Assembly: GCA_944376265.1 (NCBI GenBank)
Contig: CALWCD010000009.1
Location: forward strand, 1-45,923
Origin: an uncultured Clostridia bacterium
Lineage (GTDB): Bacteria; Bacillota; Clostridia; Oscillospirales; Acutalibacteraceae
Direction of reading: 5' to 3'
DNA length: 45,923 nucleotides
Each line of letters starts with the position of its first letter. The first letter of the stretch is position 1. The position numbers were made by a program, and so were the translations under genes. The notes below the pieces were generated by a model. The model was not told the origin of the DNA, did not search any database, and worked only from the letters and a program-made list of their open reading frames with translations. This document shows positions 1 through 7,199 of this stretch, in pieces.

Positions 1-1
1 G

Positions 2-345
2 GACAATTATGATCATCCTATCTTTGAATGCGGCGTTCAGCTTATTGATATGGTATATTTGGAAAAGAACTTACTATCTCCAGTTACCGCCATGGCCGGT
101 ACGCGGGATCCCGCATGTTTCTGGAGATACTGCCGGCACAACAGGAGCAAATTGAGGTTCTTCCCGAAGGAAACTACATGTGCTTTCAGGAAAAGCGAGA
201 AATACACTCGGATCCAGCCCAAGTGTTTTCCAAGCAGCTTACAAAATCCTTTGATGCCGATATTATTGTTTCCAGCATGTCACCAAGTTCCTACAAGTAC
301 GATGAGGTGATACTGGAATTTCAGCTGTTCGTCCCACACGGATAG
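2..345 (+). pseudogene. Probable remnant of a regulator-like protein (C-terminal part, frameshifted, truncated by window edge)
   Basis: Two plus-strand reading frames follow each other. The first is open from base 2 to about 110 and gives residues such as FECGVQLIDMVYLEKN. The second runs from about 97 to the TAG at 343-345 and includes EILPAQQEQIEVLPEGNYMCFQEKREI. Together they read like one protein broken by a single frameshift near 95-115. The style (an LEKN turn followed by a P.G.Y.C..E segment) suggests the effector-binding half of a MerR-type regulator, but I cannot confirm the family. The start lies outside the window. A and T content is visibly higher than in the genes further right. 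It could also be two unrelated chance frames. Confidence 0.35.
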
Positions 346-767
346 ATTGTCTTGGGATGTTTGCGAAAAGATGCCATGAGACTGGATGGGAAAAGGGGAG
401 GGAGCTGCTGCGCCCGCCAATATGAAGTAAATTGCAGCAGCCGCGCAGGCGAGGCTGCTTGATGCCATGTCAAAAAGCTAGCGCTTAAGAAGATTGTGGA
501 GCATGGCAGCCATACACCAGACGTTCTATTTTCACTTTTGATGGCATTGCAGAGCTGCTCTGCCGCCATTTCTTTGGACACAGGTCGCTTTCTCGGTCTT
601 CCTTTAGCATGTGATACATCCCCGCACTGGACTTTTCCCCGATTTCCAACGTTTCTGCCCCACCACTTGCTTCACGGCACACTGGTCCATACACCCACAA
701 TGCACGACGATTTCCCGCTGTGTTCTCCTCCGGAACCTTCACGTGTGTGCAATTTGACTTTTCCATA
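346..767. other. Region without a recognisable gene
   Basis: About 420 bases with no product I recognise. A minus-strand frame at 485-766 (93 residues, Cys and Lys containing, starting MEKSNC) is open and ends against the hairpin at 768-816. It has no visible ribosome site or family motif. The plus strand is open over nearly the same stretch, so neither frame is persuasive. It may be decayed sequence. Confidence 0.4.
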
Positions 768-816
768 ACAATCCCCTTGATGTAGTACTTGCATTTTCCT
801 ACATCAAGGGGATTGT
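768..816. repeat. Perfect 18-bp inverted repeat (hairpin), loop 13 nt
   Basis: The left arm at 768-785 (ACAATCCCCTTGATGTAG) is the exact reverse complement of the right arm at 799-816. No T-run follows on either strand, so it is not a standard intrinsic terminator. A smaller 6-bp hairpin (GGTCCC/GGGACC, 822-840) follows directly. The role is unknown: it could be the end of a decayed mobile element or a structured transcript end. Confidence 0.8.
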
Positions 817-840
817 ATCACGGTCCCCTTTTACGGGACC

Positions 841-1182
841 TGTTTTATCGGGAAGACCTTTGGTCAACTGTCAGCAGAACCGCAGTGGACCTGGGCGCAG
901 CTTTTCCACAACTCTGGCGCCACATCCTCATGGACCATACCATGGGATTCTGCGCATATGGTTCGCTCCTTCACCCCCACCCATTCCTCCATCTGGGCGC
1001 TGACCTCCCGCTTCTTTTCATGGAAGGCGTGGGTGTGCTTTTCCTTAGTTGTCAAAGAAGCGTGAGAACGCTTCACTTCATCCACCTGGGCGAAGGTCAA
1101 AGCGGTCTTTCCCCATAGGGCGCACCCCACTTGAAACTCGGGAATGGTTTCTTTCAAAATCCCCCTGTCATTGTGGGGTTCC
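841..1182. other. Region without a recognisable gene, downstream of the VanY-like gene
   Basis: A minus-strand frame stays open from the end of the VanY-like gene to a stop at 864-866. It would read about 100 residues, including segments such as KTALTFAQVDEVKRSHASL and EKKREVSAQMEEWV. This has protein-like composition but no family I recognise and no clear ribosome site. It may be a decayed gene fragment. No terminator is evident immediately after the VanY stop at 1183. Confidence 0.35.
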
Positions 1183-1959
1183 TCATTTTTCCACATACTC
1201 CTCCAGGCACAGCCCCTGTTCGTAGATCTCCCGGGCGGCTTCCTTGCCCACATAGCGGTAGTGCCAGACCTCCTCGGCGGTGCCGGTCAGGTCTGTCTTG
1301 TCCCCGGGATACCGCCAGATGAACCCGTATTCCCAGCTGTGCTCCTGGAGCCACAAAAACACGTCGTAGGTGGCGCCGCTCACATCCACCGCCAGGCCCA
1401 GCTGATGTTCGCTGGTTCCGGGGGCAGCCACCCACCGCAGCGCTTCCGCTTCCGCCTCTTCCTGGGAAAGCCCCTCGGCCAGGTTGCTTTCCACCTCCTC
1501 CCGGAAGAGCTTCTCCTGCTCCTCCTGGGTGCGGTAGCCGGAGAGTACGGTGGGCAGTTCCCCCCAGTTGGCCTCTTGGGCGGCCTGGAACATCTCCTCC
1601 AGGGGCTGGCAGATCCGCTGGTCCACCTTTTCGCCCCCGGGCAGCTCTGCTAAGTCCACGGTATAGTTCTCCGGCACCGGATTCCACCGGTTCACCAGGA
1701 GCAGGTTCCACTCCCCTTCCCATGGCGCCGCCGGGGAGGAATCGCTCCCGGGCCCAGCATCCTCCCGGGAGGACTCCTGTGTGGTGACCACGGGTGCTGT
1801 CTGGAAACCGGCCTGCTGGGACGCCAGCCGTTCCAAATCACTGGCCGCGTAGATCAGCACCCCGATAAAACCGGAGAACAGCAGGGCAGTTACCGCCAGG
1901 AAAACCGAGAAGCCATGCTTTTTGTTAGGCGCGCTTTCATACCGATCCATTTTTCTCAT
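1183..1959 (-). CDS. vanY: VanY-type D-alanyl-D-alanine carboxypeptidase, membrane anchored
   Basis: This is a zinc peptidase of family M15B, which removes the terminal D-Ala from peptidoglycan stem peptides outside the membrane. The 258 residues show a short cytoplasmic N-terminus, one membrane segment at about 17-39, a linker, and the peptidase domain from about 85. The zinc motif SEHQLGLAVD lies at 183-192 (His185, Asp192), the second motif E-V-W-H at 230-233, and the substrate-side SGYR at 140-143, so the active site looks intact. The start is backed by GAAAGGAAG ahead of the ATG. It lies 111 bp after the VanS-like kinase on the same strand, separated by a hairpin terminator. With VanR and VanS next door it resembles the accessory part of a glycopeptide-resistance cluster. 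It could equally be a housekeeping DD-carboxypeptidase. Confidence 0.9.
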   Translation of the reverse strand: MRKMDRYESAPNKKHGFSVFLAVTALLFSGFIGVLIYAASDLERLASQQAGFQTAPVVTTQESSREDAGPGSDSSPAAPWEGEWNLLLVNRWNPVPENYTVDLAELPGGEKVDQRICQPLEEMFQAAQEANWGELPTVLSGYRTQEEQEKLFREEVESNLAEGLSQEEAEAEALRWVAAPGTSEHQLGLAVDVSGATYDVFLWLQEHSWEYGFIWRYPGDKTDLTGTAEEVWHYRYVGKEAAREIYEQGLCLEEYVEK

Positions 1960-1986
1960 GAAAATCTTCCTTTCTCTGGAAAACTG

Positions 1987-2031
1987 AAAAAGCCCTCTTT
2001 CTGATACGAAGCATACCAGAAAAAGGGCTTT
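1987..2031 (-). terminator. Intrinsic terminator between the kinase and the VanY-like gene
   Basis: The inverted repeat pairs 1989-2003 with 2017-2031 at one mismatch (AAGCCCTCTTTCTG against CAGAAAAAGGGCTT). Read on the minus strand it ends in GGGCTTTTT. It follows the kinase stop at 2071 by about 40 nt, so vanY may need read-through or its own promoter. Confidence 0.7.
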
Positions 2032-2070
2032 GCGTTTTTAAGATTTCCTTGTTTCTTTCCTAAGATTTCC

Positions 2071-3213
2071 CTAAGATTGCTCTGAAGGGAGGGTCACCCG
2101 GAAGGTAGTGCGCCGGTTTTGGCTCTGGGCGGTGATGGTTCCCCCATGGAGGGTGACGATCTCCTTGGCAATGGCCAGCCCCAGCCCGGCGCCGCCGGTG
2201 GCGGTGGCCCGCGCCTCGTCCAGGCGGAAGAACTTCTCAAAGATGGTCTCCAGCTTCTGGGGCGGGATGGTCCTGCCCTGGTTCTCCACAAAGACGCTCA
2301 CCTGTCCCTCCGCCTCCTCCGCCCGGATGCGGATGGGGGTGTCACGGTCGCTGTAAGCCACGGCGTTTTTCAGGATGTTGTTGAACACCCTGGCCAGCTT
2401 CGCGCTGTCCCCGGAAACGGTCAAGGTCTCCGGGGCGTTCAACTCCGCCGTGTTCCCATGGGCCTGGAGGATGGGGTAGAACTCATCGGTGAGCTGCACC
2501 AGCAGATAGCTCAGGTCCACCGGCTCCCTGTCCAGGGTGAGCTGCTGCAGGTTGTACCGGGTAATTTCAAAAAACTCGTTGATAAGCCCCTCCAGCCGCT
2601 GGGACTTCTCCAGGGCGATGTGGGTGTACTTTTCCCGCTGGGCCTGGGGCATATCCGGCACCTCGTCCAGCAGGCTCAGGTACCCGATGACGGAAGTGAG
2701 GGGCGTTTTCAGGTCATGGGCCAGGTAGGTGATCAGGTCGTTTTTCCGGGCGGTCTCCTGCTGAAGCTTTTGTTCCCGGCTTTGGAGCCTGCCCTTCAGC
2801 TCCGCCACCTGGGCCGCCAGCTCCTGTTGCTCCGGGGGGAAGATCTCGCTGGCATCCCGCTGGGAGAGCATGGCCTCCCGAAGCCGCTGGGCGATCTGCC
2901 GGGCGTCCTCTTTGCCCTTGCTTCTGCGGGCAAGGAAGTAGGTGATCCACAGGGCGGCGGCCCAGAGCAGGCCGTTGACCACCAACACTCCCAGCAGGAA
3001 GGGCTTGACCCAGTGCCAGTTGATGTGCTGTACGATGCCATAAGTCCCGGCCGAGGGGACATATTCCTCCCAGGTGAGCATGAAGGTGCTCTCCACCCAG
3101 TCCACAATGACGCCGTTGAGAACGGTATCAAACAGTCCGTAAAGCAGCAGGCAGACCGCCAGCATGGAGAGGCACCCTGCCGCCAAGGCCCAGTAGTTAC
3201 GGTTCCATCCCAT
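2071..3213 (-). CDS. vanS: VanS-type sensor histidine kinase
   Basis: This is a two-component membrane kinase of about 380 residues. It has two membrane segments (about 8-34 and 70-94) flanking a short extracytoplasmic loop of about 35 residues, then a HAMP-like linker and coiled coil (about 100-155). The dimerisation box TYLAHDLKTPLTS (His at about 166) is followed by the N box NNILKNAVAYS and the G box GAGLGLAIAKEIV. All catalytic boxes are present. I place the start at the ATG at 3213, overlapping the end of the regulator gene by 17 bp, because GGGGGG sits six bases upstream. An upstream in-frame ATG at 3255 has no such support. The overlap implies translational coupling with the VanR-like regulator. 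The small sensor loop matches VanS-like kinases more than large-domain sensors, and the ligand cannot be told from sequence. Confidence 0.88.
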   Translation of the reverse strand: MGWNRNYWALAAGCLSMLAVCLLLYGLFDTVLNGVIVDWVESTFMLTWEEYVPSAGTYGIVQHINWHWVKPFLLGVLVVNGLLWAAALWITYFLARRSKGKEDARQIAQRLREAMLSQRDASEIFPPEQQELAAQVAELKGRLQSREQKLQQETARKNDLITYLAHDLKTPLTSVIGYLSLLDEVPDMPQAQREKYTHIALEKSQRLEGLINEFFEITRYNLQQLTLDREPVDLSYLLVQLTDEFYPILQAHGNTAELNAPETLTVSGDSAKLARVFNNILKNAVAYSDRDTPIRIRAEEAEGQVSVFVENQGRTIPPQKLETIFEKFFRLDEARATATGGAGLGLAIAKEIVTLHGGTITAQSQNRRTTFRVTLPSEQS

Positions 3214-3892
3214 AGCCAACCCCCCAAATAGTCTTGATGTAGTGCGGGTGCTCAAAGGAATCCCCCAGTTTTTCCCGAAGATGGCGGATGTGCACGGTGA
3301 TGGTGTTGTTGTTTTTGCTGTAATACTCGTCCCCCCAGACCTGATGGAACAGCTCCTCGGAGCTGACCACCCGGCCCTGGTTCTCGCAGAGGATCCGCAG
3401 GATGGAAAACTCCGTGGGGGTCAGGGACAGGGGCTTTCCGTTGAGGGTGCACTCCCGGGTCTTGACGTCCACCGTCAACCCGGAGAAGGTGAGCACCTGC
3501 TCCTTGGCAGCCTCCTTGCCGCTGTACCGGGTATACCGCCGCAGCTGGGCCTTCACCCGGGCCATCAGCTCCAGGGGCAGGAAGGGCTTTGTCACATAGT
3601 CGTCCGCCCCCAGGGCCAGGCCGTTAATCTTGTCCAGCTCCTCCCCCTTGGCCGTCAGCATGATCACCGGGTAGGAGTACTGCTCCCGGATGGCCCGGCA
3701 CAGCTCAAAGCCGCTGACTCCGGGAAGCATCACATCCAGGATGGCCAGGTCCACCGGCTGCCGCCGGAGAAACTCCAGGGCCTCCGTCCCGCTGTAAAAC
3801 ACAACGGGGTCGAAGTTCTCGTTTTGCAGGTACAGCGCCACCAGATCGGCGATCTCCCGCTCGTCGTCCACCACCAGAATCTTTTCCTCCAT
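3197..3892 (-). CDS. vanR: VanR-type response regulator (OmpR family)
   Basis: The 231 residues consist of a receiver domain (acidic pocket Asp9/Asp10, phospho-acceptor Asp53 in LAILDVMLPG, Lys102 in TKPF) and an OmpR winged-helix DNA-binding domain from about 130. Segments such as SLTPTEFSILRILCEN and NNTITVHIRHLREK are very close to what I recall of VanR from vancomycin-resistance operons. The start has AAAGGAG upstream. A TATACT hexamer about 25 bases before the ribosome site is a likely -10 element, although the -35 is poor. It probably activates its own operon and the VanY-like gene when phosphorylated by the neighbouring kinase. No VanH, VanA/B/G ligase or VanX gene is in the window. 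Confidence 0.9.
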   Translation of the reverse strand: MEEKILVVDDEREIADLVALYLQNENFDPVVFYSGTEALEFLRRQPVDLAILDVMLPGVSGFELCRAIREQYSYPVIMLTAKGEELDKINGLALGADDYVTKPFLPLELMARVKAQLRRYTRYSGKEAAKEQVLTFSGLTVDVKTRECTLNGKPLSLTPTEFSILRILCENQGRVVSSEELFHQVWGDEYYSKNNNTITVHIRHLREKLGDSFEHPHYIKTIWGVGYGMEP

Positions 3893-4332
3893 GTCATCCG
3901 CTCCTTTGTTCCGTCTTTTCAGTATACCAGATTTTCCAAAGGAGTTTTTTAAGAAAATCCTAAGAATCCGGCTTCTGCCCCTCTTGTCCAGGAGGAGGGA
4001 TGGACGCTGTGCCGGTCTCCCCTGGGTGGAACTGTTCCAGAATCCCGACCTGAATCAGACCAGCCCTCGGCTGCTTGCTGCCGCCCATGATACCGGGCCC
4101 TTGTCTCCGAAAGCGTTCCGGAGCTCTCAAAAAGCTACCCCCGGCACCGCTTTCTATCCCACCGCCATGTTGAGCCGTGACCCCAGCGCCCAGGCGGCCA
4201 GCATCCTGATGAACTTCGAGTGAACGCTTTCCAAAGGAACCCGCGGAAAGCCCCATTCTCCCGGCTGTGGGAACAGGTACAGCAATCGGGGCCGAGAGTT
4301 TGAGGGCTGCGAAGAACCTCCCACAAGGAGAA
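3893..4332. other. Intergenic region, no gene seen beyond the vanR promoter area
   Basis: About 440 bases. The part next to the VanR-like gene holds its ribosome site and the TATACT -10 candidate (minus strand, near 3924-3929). Short open frames on both strands between 3960 and 4320 have unconvincing composition and no ribosome sites. I see no RNA gene. Confidence 0.5.
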
Positions 4333-4360
4333 GGGACGCAGGAGTGATTGCCTGCGTCCC
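4333..4360 (-). terminator. Hairpin terminator of the flotillin-like remnant
   Basis: A perfect 10-bp stem (GGGACGCAGG at 4333-4342 with CCTGCGTCCC at 4351-4360), loop 8 nt, lies 16 bases past the stop of the flotillin-like fragment. The minus strand continues TTCTCCTTG, so the U-run is weak. Confidence 0.6.
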
Positions 4361-4375
4361 TCGTTCTGACGTTCC

Positions 4376-5258
4376 TTATTCCGTTTTCTCAGTTTCAGGT
4401 TCGGTTTGCGTGGGTTCCGCTGTGGGCTGCTGGGAAGGTGCTGCCGGGACGGGCGCCGCCGCGGGAGGCTCCTGGCTGCCTGCGGCCACTTTCCCGCCGA
4501 TCATGCCGGAGAGCAGGGCTTTCACGTCGATGCCCATGCCCTGGGAGATTCCTTCGGTGACCTGGGTGGTTCCGTTGATAATGTCCTGCAGCAGCTTGGC
4601 GCTGTTGCCGTCGCCGTACATGGTGATCTTGTCCACCTTGGAAAGGGGTTCGGCCACATTCCTGGCAATGGCGGGCAGGGCGTTCATGACCATCTCGATC
4701 ACAGCCGCCTGGCCGTATTTCTTCATGGCTTCCGCCTTCTTGTCAATGCCTTCCGCCTCTGCCAGCGCCTTGGCCTGGATGGCCGCGGCCTCTGCCTTAC
4801 CGACAGCGGAGATGCCGGCTGCTTCCTGCTCCTTGGCGAAACGAGCGGCTTCGGCCTGCTTCTTCACGGCCTCCGCCTCTTGTTCCTGCTCGTACCGCTT
4901 GGCTTCCGCGTCCTTCTGCCGCTGGAACAGGGCTGCTTGCGCCTCCTGCTCTTTCCGGTAGCGGTCAGCGTCCGCCTTGGCGCGGATTTCCGCGTCCAGG
5001 GCCTGCTTGGCCACCTCTACCTCCTGCTTTTTCAGCTCCGCTTCCCGGGCGGTCTTGGCGATTTCCGCGTCCACCGTGGCGGTGCCGATGACCTTCTGCT
5101 GGGCCTGGTTCTGGATCTCGTAGGCGGCTTCCGCTTCGGCCCGCTTGGTATCGGCCGAAATTCTCAGCTCCGCCTTCTTGATCTCCAGTTCATTCTGCTT
5201 TTGGGCGATCTGGGTTTGGGACTCCACCTTGGCGTCGTTGGCGGCCTTGTCGGCATTA
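4376..5258 (-). pseudogene. Flotillin-like (SPFH family) protein, C-terminal fragment without start
   Basis: The frame encodes about 290 residues of the long Ala/Glu/Lys-rich coiled-coil arm typical of flotillins (starting NADKAANDAKVESQTQIAQK, with repeated AEA and KKQ segments). It then gives the conserved tail (GQAAVIEMVMNALPAIARN, KITMYGDGN) and a Pro/Ala-rich end at TETEKTE-like residues. The N-terminal membrane hairpin and SPFH domain, roughly the first third, are missing. Upstream in the same frame there are only residues from a shifted reading of an ABC transporter gene. Flotillins scaffold membrane microdomains, but this fragment has no ribosome site or proper start and would not be made as such. 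Confidence 0.8.
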
Positions 5259-5547
5259 GATAATCGGCACCGGTCATATCCTCGAAGAAGCTGATTTCTC
5301 CGGGAATGTAGCCCAGATTTTTCTGGATTTGGCTTCTTCCGGTCCAGCAGTCCACCCCTTGAATGGAGCACGTTCCGGACTTGGGCCTGATAAATCCCAT
5401 CAAGTGCCGGATGGCTGTGGTTTTTCCCGCGCCGTTGGGGCCCAGAAAGCCGAACACGTCCCCCTGATGTACCTGGAAGGACAGGCCAAAGATGCCTTTC
5501 CCGCTGCCGTAATCCCGGGTCAATTGTTCAATTTGAATGACATTCAT
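5259..5547 (-). pseudogene. ABC transporter ATP-binding protein, N-terminal fragment
   Basis: An ATG at 5547 with AGGAG upstream begins an ABC ATPase. It opens MNVIQIEQLTRDYG and has an intact Walker A GPNGAGKTT at about residues 37-45. It then reads QKNLGYIPGEISFFEDMTGADYL and leaves the family pattern exactly where the flotillin frame begins, near 5256-5262. The signature motif, Walker B and switch His are all absent, so no functional ATPase is encoded. It resembles the ATPases of drug- or bacitracin-type exporters. The window sequence after the break reads out of frame through the flotillin arm. Confidence 0.82.
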
Positions 5548-5640
5548 GGTTTTTCTCCTTCTGGAACAAGGTCGTAATGAAATGGCGCCCAGGAGATGCG
5601 GGCCTGGGCGGGAGCCGCGTTTTCGGAAGGGAAACAAGCA
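5548..5640. promoter_or_regulatory. Leader of the truncated ABC gene
   Basis: The minus strand carries the AGGAG ribosome site directly before 5547. I see no convincing promoter between it and the pyrE terminator. Confidence 0.3.
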
Positions 5641-5677
5641 GGCCCCCTGCCGCTCTGCGCAGAGCGGCAGGGGGCCT
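5640..5677 (-). terminator. 38-bp near-loopless palindrome, terminator downstream of pyrE
   Basis: A perfect palindrome is centred between 5658 and 5659: GGCCCCCTGCCGCTCTGC at 5641-5658 and its complement at 5659-5676, extended by one A-T pair. On the minus strand it follows the pyrE stop by about 38 bases and is trailed by TGCTTGTTT. It is very GC-rich, so it probably works as a strong terminator. Confidence 0.75.
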
Positions 5678-5715
5678 TTGACAAGCCTTGTTTCATGCGT
5701 CCATGGAGCGCAGGA

Positions 5716-6378
5716 TTACAGCACGCAGTACTGTTCCATGTAGCCTTCCATGGCTTTGATCAGCTCCGGGTCGGTGCCGTTGTCTTTCAGGTACTTGTGG
5801 ATATCCACCACCGTGACAATGGGGTGCACTTTCACGCCGAACTCTTCCTCCACCTCCATGATGGCGGTTTTGCCGGGAGTGTGGCCCACCTCGCACCGGT
5901 CCACACTGATGAACATATGGGGGACCTTCACGTCGGCGCAGGCCTTCAGAATGGGCATGGTTTCCCGCACGGCAGTGCCGGCGGTGATCACGTCCTCGAT
6001 GATGATGATCCGGTCGCCGTCCTGGGGCTGGTATCCCACGGTGCTTCCGCCCTCGCCGTGATCCTTGGCTTCCTTGCGGTTGAAGAAATAGGGCCGGTCA
6101 ATGCCGTGATCCCGATAGAGGGAAGCGGCGCAGACGGTGGCCAGAGGGATCCCCTTATATGCCGGGCCGAACATGGCCTCGAAATCGCCCCCCACGGTGT
6201 CTTTTACCAGCTGGGCGTAATAGCTGCCCAGGCGGGAGAGCTGAGCGCCGGTCTTGTAGTTTCCGGTATTTACGAAGTACTGGGTATTCCTTCCGCTTTT
6301 GGTGACAAAATGGCCAAAGCGCAGCACCTGCGCCGAGAGCATGAACTCGATAAATTCCTTTTTCTTTTCCGTCAACAT
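5716..6378 (-). CDS. pyrE: Orotate phosphoribosyltransferase
   Basis: This enzyme joins orotate and PRPP to form orotidine 5'-phosphate in UMP synthesis, in the cytoplasm. At 220 residues it is of normal family length. The PRPP-binding loop IIIIEDVITAGTAV is at about 124-137, and the flexible lysine-rich loop RKEAKDHGEGG sits at about 101-111. The start at 6378 has AAAGGAAG upstream. It lies 35 bases after a small conserved gene on the same strand and ends in a strong palindromic terminator, so the two are probably one transcript. No other pyrimidine gene is adjacent. Confidence 0.95.
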   Translation of the reverse strand: MLTEKKKEFIEFMLSAQVLRFGHFVTKSGRNTQYFVNTGNYKTGAQLSRLGSYYAQLVKDTVGGDFEAMFGPAYKGIPLATVCAASLYRDHGIDRPYFFNRKEAKDHGEGGSTVGYQPQDGDRIIIIEDVITAGTAVRETMPILKACADVKVPHMFISVDRCEVGHTPGKTAIMEVEEEFGVKVHPIVTVVDIHKYLKDNGTDPELIKAMEGYMEQYCVL

Positions 6379-6413
6379 TTGGCTGCTTCCTTTCTTGCCG
6401 GGATCTTCCCAGA

Positions 6414-6680
6414 TTACTCCTCGTCCTCTTCCGCGCCCTTGTACAGATTAAACCGGAACAGTTTGGACTCGTCAGATTCTTTTTCGCACATGACAAAGGC
6501 CTCGGCGATCTTGCCTCCCTCGATCAGCGCGGTAAGTCCTACCAGCTGGCACAATTTGCTTTTCAAGTTCAGCCGGTCGCCGTCGCGGGTCATCAGGTAG
6601 ACCTCGCCCTCGCAGCTGTCCAGCACCTTCAAAAAGGCGGGTACGTCAATGTCGTGCAGTTCAACCATCTTGGGTGACAT
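6414..6680 (-). CDS. Small conserved acidic protein of unknown function
   Basis: The 88 residues begin MSPKMVELHDIDVPAF, contain a compact domain (EGEVYLMTRDGDRLNLKSKL, then ALIEGGKIAEAFVMCE) and end in an acidic tail EEDEE. No signal peptide or membrane segment is seen. I choose the ATG at 6680 because the AAAGGAGG upstream is best spaced for it; an ATG at 6686 is too close to that site. The frame stays open far upstream, but that part reads through the 80-bp repeats and should not be counted. The position directly before pyrE suggests co-transcription. I have the impression that proteins like this recur in Clostridia, but I cannot name a function. Confidence 0.75.
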   Translation of the reverse strand: MSPKMVELHDIDVPAFLKVLDSCEGEVYLMTRDGDRLNLKSKLCQLVGLTALIEGGKIAEAFVMCEKESDESKLFRFNLYKGAEEDEE

Positions 6681-6768
6681 AGTCATTCCTCCTTTGCATT
6701 CTGGTCCGCTGCCATCATAGCACATTTTCCAAAAAGATGCAACCCGGCGTGACGCCGGCGTGACGCCA

Positions 6769-7081
6769 GCGTGACGCTGGACCCAAGTCGCGCCTTGGGC
6801 CGCCAGCTTTCGCTGGGGCAGTGAAAGGCGACAGCGCGCGTCCGCGCCGCAGGCTGCATTTTTGGGGCTGCACAGTATCCCCAGCGTGACGCTGGACCCA
6901 AGTCGCGCCTGGGGCCGCAGGCTTTCGCTGGGGCTGGGGGAGGCGACAGCGCGCGTCCGCGCCAATGGTTTGTGGGAAAGGGCAGAGGGCTTAGTATGGT
7001 GGCGTGACGCTGGACCCAAGTCGCGCCTTGGGCCGCTGGCTTTCGCTGGGGCTGTGGAAGGCGTCAGCGCGCGTCCGCGCC
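6769..7081. repeat. Three direct copies of an 80-bp GC-rich repeat
   Basis: Copies lie at 6769-6848, 6884-6963 and 7002-7081, each exactly 80 bp, about 115-118 bp start to start, with unrelated spacers of 35-38 bp. Each begins GCGTGACGCTGGACCCAAGT and ends CAGCGCGCGTCCGCGCC. Within a copy, CCCAAG..CTTGGG can form a hairpin around TCGCGC, and copy 1 also has CCAGC-TTTC-GCTGG. Short GCGTGACGC units (6747-6779) precede copy 1. The block sits between the divergent small-gene/pyrE unit and the mutase promoter. The changes between copies fall in only a few places. Confidence 0.88.
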
Positions 7082-7139
7082 TGAAACAATTCGGCAGGCT
7101 TTCGGGGGCGGTTTTTGGCTTTTTTTCTCAAAAGGGACG

Positions 7140-7168
7140 TTGCAAGTTAGGACAATTTTTGGTACAAT
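7140..7168 (+). promoter_or_regulatory. Sigma-A promoter of the phosphohexomutase gene
   Basis: TTGCAA at 7140-7145, a 17-bp spacer and TACAAT at 7163-7168, about 30 bases before the start codon. Confidence 0.75.
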
Positions 7169-7199
7169 GGTGGCAAGATCAAGAAAGGGGTGTTCGAAA

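Noticed and set aside
3960-4340. Short open frames on both strands between vanR and the flotillin remnant
   Set aside because: No ribosome sites, no family motifs, and frames overlap on both strands as expected for chance in GC-rich DNA.
6414-7019. Extended 201-residue version of the small gene upstream of pyrE
   Set aside because: The extra N-terminal part translates the 80-bp repeats. A well-placed ribosome site supports the short version starting at 6680.
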